Below, in pieces: positions 61,162 to 64,000 of a stretch of 64,000 bases of DNA (its first letter is position 1; each line of letters starts with the position of its first letter). This DNA comes from Gammaproteobacteria bacterium MOLA455 (GTDB taxonomy: Bacteria > Pseudomonadota > Gammaproteobacteria > Pseudomonadales > Porticoccaceae): positions 1,123,332 through 1,187,331 of the forward strand of contig AZIN01000001.1 of the NCBI GenBank assembly GCA_000511875.1, in the 5' to 3' direction. A program made the position numbers and the translations under genes. The notes below the pieces were generated by a model. The model searched no databases. It was not told the origin of the DNA and saw only the letters and a program-made list of their open reading frames with translations.

Positions 61162-62682
61162 ATGCCAGAATATCTTCGCGCCTACATAGTAGTATTGTTG
61201 CTATTTTTTATTTCATTTTGGTTTGTAAATAAAATTAGGCCGGACTTTATATCTCGTATCGAACTTAAAACGTGGCGTAATTACTGGATCCTAATAACTT
61301 CCATCGCATTTCTTAGCCCAAATATTTGGGTTTATATTGCAGCTCTTGCGCTTCTTTTAATATCCGTTCGTTTACCTCCATCCGATAAAACGATTTTTTT
61401 TCTGGTAATCTTGTGCGCATCTCCGCTTTTCCATTACACAATTCCAGGTTTCGGCGTTATTAATTTTCTTATCACTCTTAATTACACTGACACCTTAGTC
61501 TTGTTTTTATTACTTCCAGCATATATGGCAGTACAAAAAGAAAGAAACTGGTCGTTAAACAATTTCGATAAGTGCGTTATAGCCTATGTAGCTCTCATAT
61601 CCATGCTAGCTCTTGCCCAAACATCGATCACACATGGAATTCGGTTGGCATTCAACTATTCATTAGCTATTGCCTTGCCTTACCTCGTATTTAGTAGAGT
61701 AATAAAGCACACCAAGACTCTACAAAAAATGTCTTTTGCATTGTTATTTTGCTTGATTCCAATGGCATTAGTTGGCTGCTTCGAATCACTTAAATATTGG
61801 AAGCTATACTCGTCCGCCTTCGCGCATGTGCTCGGAGATGGAAATTATCTATCCTATCGACTTAGAGGTGACTCGTTGCGTGCAAACGCATTATATGCAA
61901 GCCCTATTGTTTTGGGTTATGCCATGGTTATTGGCTTAGGATTTCTTATTTACATCAAGAAATATGTCACCAACAAAAATATCATTCGATTCATTGGCCT
62001 GATTTTTTTGGCCTCGCTATATTTCACAAAGGCAAGGGGACCTTGGCTCGGGCTCGCCGTCCTAGGATTTTTATATATTTGGTCAGGACCACATAAATTC
62101 AGCAATTTAGTCAGATTGGCACTACTCACAAGCCTACTAGCAATTCCTCTAAGCTTAACGCCGGCAGGGAATAAATTTTTCGATATGCTTCCATTCTTAT
62201 CATCAGAAGAATCCCATGAAACCTCAACTGTTGACTACAGATTTAGGCTGCTCGAACAGGGATGGCTAGTATTAAAGAAAAGTCCAATTCTAGGTTCAAT
62301 TAATTACCGTGACACTCCAGAAATGGAGGTCATGCGACAGGGTCAGGGAATTATTGATGTAGTTAACTCGTACATCCATATAACGCTAAGCTATGGATTA
62401 ACTGGCCTTTCACTATTTCTATTTATATTTATTGGCCTATTATTCAGCTTGCAAAAAACTATCAAATCACTTCCGTCTACGGAAGCAGAGCTTGTTCATA
62501 TCGGTCGGGTATTATTCGCAGTCATGGGTGCAATGATTTTCATAATATTTACAGTGAGCTCGATTGACTTCATTCCTTATTTTTATTGGTCCATTGCTGG
62601 TATCTGTTCTGCATACCTTAAAATCTGTAGAAATCGGCAGGTCGATTTACACAAAAAATTCGTTAGCAGTCCACTACCATAA
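61162..62682 (+). CDS. O-antigen polymerase/ligase-like membrane protein (Wzy-like)
   Basis: This 506-residue protein has about 11 membrane segments and a periplasmic loop around 290-400, with the family region YFTKARGPWLGLAVLGFLYI and HITLSYGLTGLSLFLFI. Such proteins join repeat units or ligate them to a carrier. An AGGAAC site precedes the start. Base composition is strikingly A+T-rich, unlike the core genome. Its 3' end overlaps the ATPase gene by 20 nt (convergent). Confidence 0.8.
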   Translation: MPEYLRAYIVVLLLFFISFWFVNKIRPDFISRIELKTWRNYWILITSIAFLSPNIWVYIAALALLLISVRLPPSDKTIFFLVILCASPLFHYTIPGFGVINFLITLNYTDTLVLFLLLPAYMAVQKERNWSLNNFDKCVIAYVALISMLALAQTSITHGIRLAFNYSLAIALPYLVFSRVIKHTKTLQKMSFALLFCLIPMALVGCFESLKYWKLYSSAFAHVLGDGNYLSYRLRGDSLRANALYASPIVLGYAMVIGLGFLIYIKKYVTNKNIIRFIGLIFLASLYFTKARGPWLGLAVLGFLYIWSGPHKFSNLVRLALLTSLLAIPLSLTPAGNKFFDMLPFLSSEESHETSTVDYRFRLLEQGWLVLKKSPILGSINYRDTPEMEVMRQGQGIIDVVNSYIHITLSYGLTGLSLFLFIFIGLLFSLQKTIKSLPSTEAELVHIGRVLFAVMGAMIFIIFTVSSIDFIPYFYWSIAGICSAYLKICRNRQVDLHKKFVSSPLP

Positions 62683-63586
62683 ACCCAGGTAGCATTGCAC
62701 TAATATTCACCCCCTTAACCTCCTGTAGCCAATGAGCAACGTCCTGAACTTCCTTTGCCTGAAGCGCTGTAGGCCTAATCACCGCAGACAGATTGCGATC
62801 TTTGATTACATCGATAATGAGCTGGGCATTGATGGTTTTTCGCTCATCGGCAAAGGCATAAACCAAAGCCATGTCGCAAAGAGTGTTAATCCTTCTGGGG
62901 ACCCCCTCTGAAAAGCAGAAGATGGCGGCAATCGCATCACTGGTAAAGATTGATTTGGTGCTGCCAGCAACCTTCAGGCGATGAAAAATGTATTTCCCTG
63001 TATCCACATAGTCCATGGGACGCAGATGGAAGTCGACACCTATGCGCTGGGCGAACTGGGTGAGTCTTGGGTCATTGAGCTTTTCTATCAACTCTGGCTG
63101 GCCAATGAGTATCAACTGGAGAAATACGTCGCTGGCGATGTTTATATTAGAGATCAAGCGCAACTCTTCAAGGGTTTCTTCAGAGAGGTTTTGAGCCTCA
63201 TCGATCACCAGTAATACACGCTTGCCTTCGGCGTACTGGTCCATAATAAATTCGGTGAATTTTCGTAGTTTCTTGGCGCTCTCTGGGCTGGGTTCTTCGA
63301 GATCAAAGGCGTCTAGGATCCATGACATAAGATTGCCAAATGATGCGTGGGTGTTGTTGATCACGCCTATCACTACGTCGTCACCCTCTTGGGCTAGAAG
63401 GTAGTTCACTAATGTGGTCTTGCCTGCGCCTATATCGCCGGTGATCACGGTGAAGCCGGCCTGGCTGTGAAAGCCATATTCGAGCATGGTCTGGGCGCGT
63501 ATATGATTTTTACTCAGAAAAAGAAATTCCGGGTCTGGATTCAGACTAAACGGTTTTTCTTTTAAGTTAAAAAACTCTTTGTACAT
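62663..63586 (-). CDS. Exosortase-locus AAA ATPase (putative secretion ATPase, ExeA-like)
   Basis: The 307-residue protein has Walker A GDIGAGKTT (50-58) and Walker B VLLVIDEAQNLSEE, with sensor-type SEGVPRRINTLCDMAL. The N-terminus MYKEFFNLKEKPFSLNPDP is typical of the exosortase-associated ATPase family related to GspA/ExeA. It is encoded next to the EPS tyrosine kinase in many such loci and probably works in assembly of the export machinery. It follows the kinase at 32 nt on the minus strand. Confidence 0.88.
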   Translation of the reverse strand: MYKEFFNLKEKPFSLNPDPEFLFLSKNHIRAQTMLEYGFHSQAGFTVITGDIGAGKTTLVNYLLAQEGDDVVIGVINNTHASFGNLMSWILDAFDLEEPSPESAKKLRKFTEFIMDQYAEGKRVLLVIDEAQNLSEETLEELRLISNINIASDVFLQLILIGQPELIEKLNDPRLTQFAQRIGVDFHLRPMDYVDTGKYIFHRLKVAGSTKSIFTSDAIAAIFCFSEGVPRRINTLCDMALVYAFADERKTINAQLIIDVIKDRNLSAVIRPTALQAKEVQDVAHWLQEVKGVNISAMLPGFMVVDC

Positions 63587-63618
63587 AGGTTATTCAATCC
63601 CTGAATAGATACTGGGCT

Positions 63619-64000
63619 CTATGCCTGGTAGGGCATATACCCTGACTCGACGGTTTGTGACTTATTGACCACTGTGCCGATAATATTGGCCTTCTGCATT
63701 GACTGCATGGCTTTGCGAATTTCGGCCTCTGAGTTGCGCCCTTCTTCGATTACCATTAAAAAACAGTCAACATTATTCATTGCGGTGAGTACATCGTCCC
63801 GGGGCAAGATCGCGGGCATGTCATAGATAACAATGCGCGATTTATAGCGCTGGGTAAGTTCGTGAAATAACGACACCATGCGGGGGCTAGATATCAGCTC
63901 GGAGGAGTTATCGAGACTGCCGCGACCCGGCAGTAACAGCAAGCGGTCGACGCCAGGATTAATCAGTAGATCTCCAATTTCTGCGTCGCCCTGCAGGTAA
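63619..64000 (-). CDS. Exopolysaccharide tyrosine autokinase (C-terminal part; cut at the right edge)
   Basis: The open frame continues to the end of the window, giving about 126 residues of a BY-kinase C-terminus: YLQGDAEIGDLLINPGVDRL, LLLLPGRG, the Walker-B-type VIYDMPAILPRDDVL and VIEEGRNSEAEIRKAMQSM. It has few tyrosines at its C-end (GYMPYQA). BY-kinases control polymer chain length and export with Wzc-type proteins. Walker A lies outside the window. A shorter start inside the window has no support. Confidence 0.85.
   Translation of the reverse strand, partial: YLQGDAEIGDLLINPGVDRLLLLPGRGSLDNSSELISSPRMVSLFHELTQRYKSRIVIYDMPAILPRDDVLTAMNNVDCFLMVIEEGRNSEAEIRKAMQSMQKANIIGTVVNKSQTVESGYMPYQA

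Noticed and set aside
36580-64000. Any protein with a PEP-CTERM-like sorting tail
   Set aside because: I checked the C-termini of the predicted secreted proteins (PrsT, beta-helix lipoprotein, small Tat protein) and none ends with a motif, membrane segment and basic tail.

Overview
The window looks like a chromosomal segment of a marine gammaproteobacterium, close to the SAR92/Porticoccaceae-Cellvibrionales group. This placement is an inference from gene order (ftsB-ispD-ispF-truD-pcm-nlpD, pyrG-kdsA-eno, argH divergent from algZ-algR-hemCDXY, cyaY divergent from lptM-lysA-dapF) and from the sulfated-polysaccharide and exosortase genes. I made no database comparison.

Layout. 1-11.3 kb is a minus-strand block of housekeeping genes: tRNA modification (tilS, truD), CTP, KDO and enolase (pyrG, kdsA, eno), division (ftsB), isoprenoids (ispD, ispF), protein repair (pcm), an undecaprenyl-phosphate carrier of the DUF368 family, and nlpD, with a probable rpoS start at the left edge. 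11.4-15.9 kb holds gcvR-like, trmL, fldB, a stand-alone MnmC oxidase domain, a hemerythrin protein and nfo. 15.9-22 kb is hemY-hemX-hemD-hemC-algR-algZ, divergent from argH. 23.5-29.6 kb is cyaY, then lptM-lysA-dapF-DUF484, with rnr convergent on it. 29.6-30.1 kb has no protein gene but carries what looks like a Csr/Rsm-type CsrA-sequestering RNA: about eleven hairpins with GGA in the loop, a duplicated module of about 166 nt with compensatory stem changes, and a strong terminator. 30.2-36.4 kb is a sensory module: a BarA/GacS-like hybrid kinase, an orphan periplasmic binding protein, a TonB receptor and a LuxR-type regulator. 36.6-64 kb is an exopolysaccharide locus of the exosortase type.

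How the genes work together. The polysaccharide locus contains PrsT, an exosortase-EpsI fusion, a WecG/TagA-type glycosyltransferase fused to a STAS domain, genes that could make a GDP-heptose (GmhA-, HddA- and HddC-like proteins plus a histidine phosphatase), GalE, a nucleotide-sugar dehydrogenase, further glycosyltransferases, two sulfotransferases, flippase, polymerase, a secretion ATPase and a tyrosine kinase. The product is probably a sulfated acidic exopolysaccharide. No protein with a PEP-CTERM-like tail is visible here, so exosortase substrates must lie elsewhere. A GacS/BarA-like kinase beside a CsrA-decoy RNA and the exopolysaccharide locus suggests control of surface polysaccharide by the Csr pathway, but that link is inference.

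No rRNA, tRNA, CRISPR array or insertion sequence was recognised. Many short tandem duplications (11-19 bp) sit in spacers and low-constraint protein segments.
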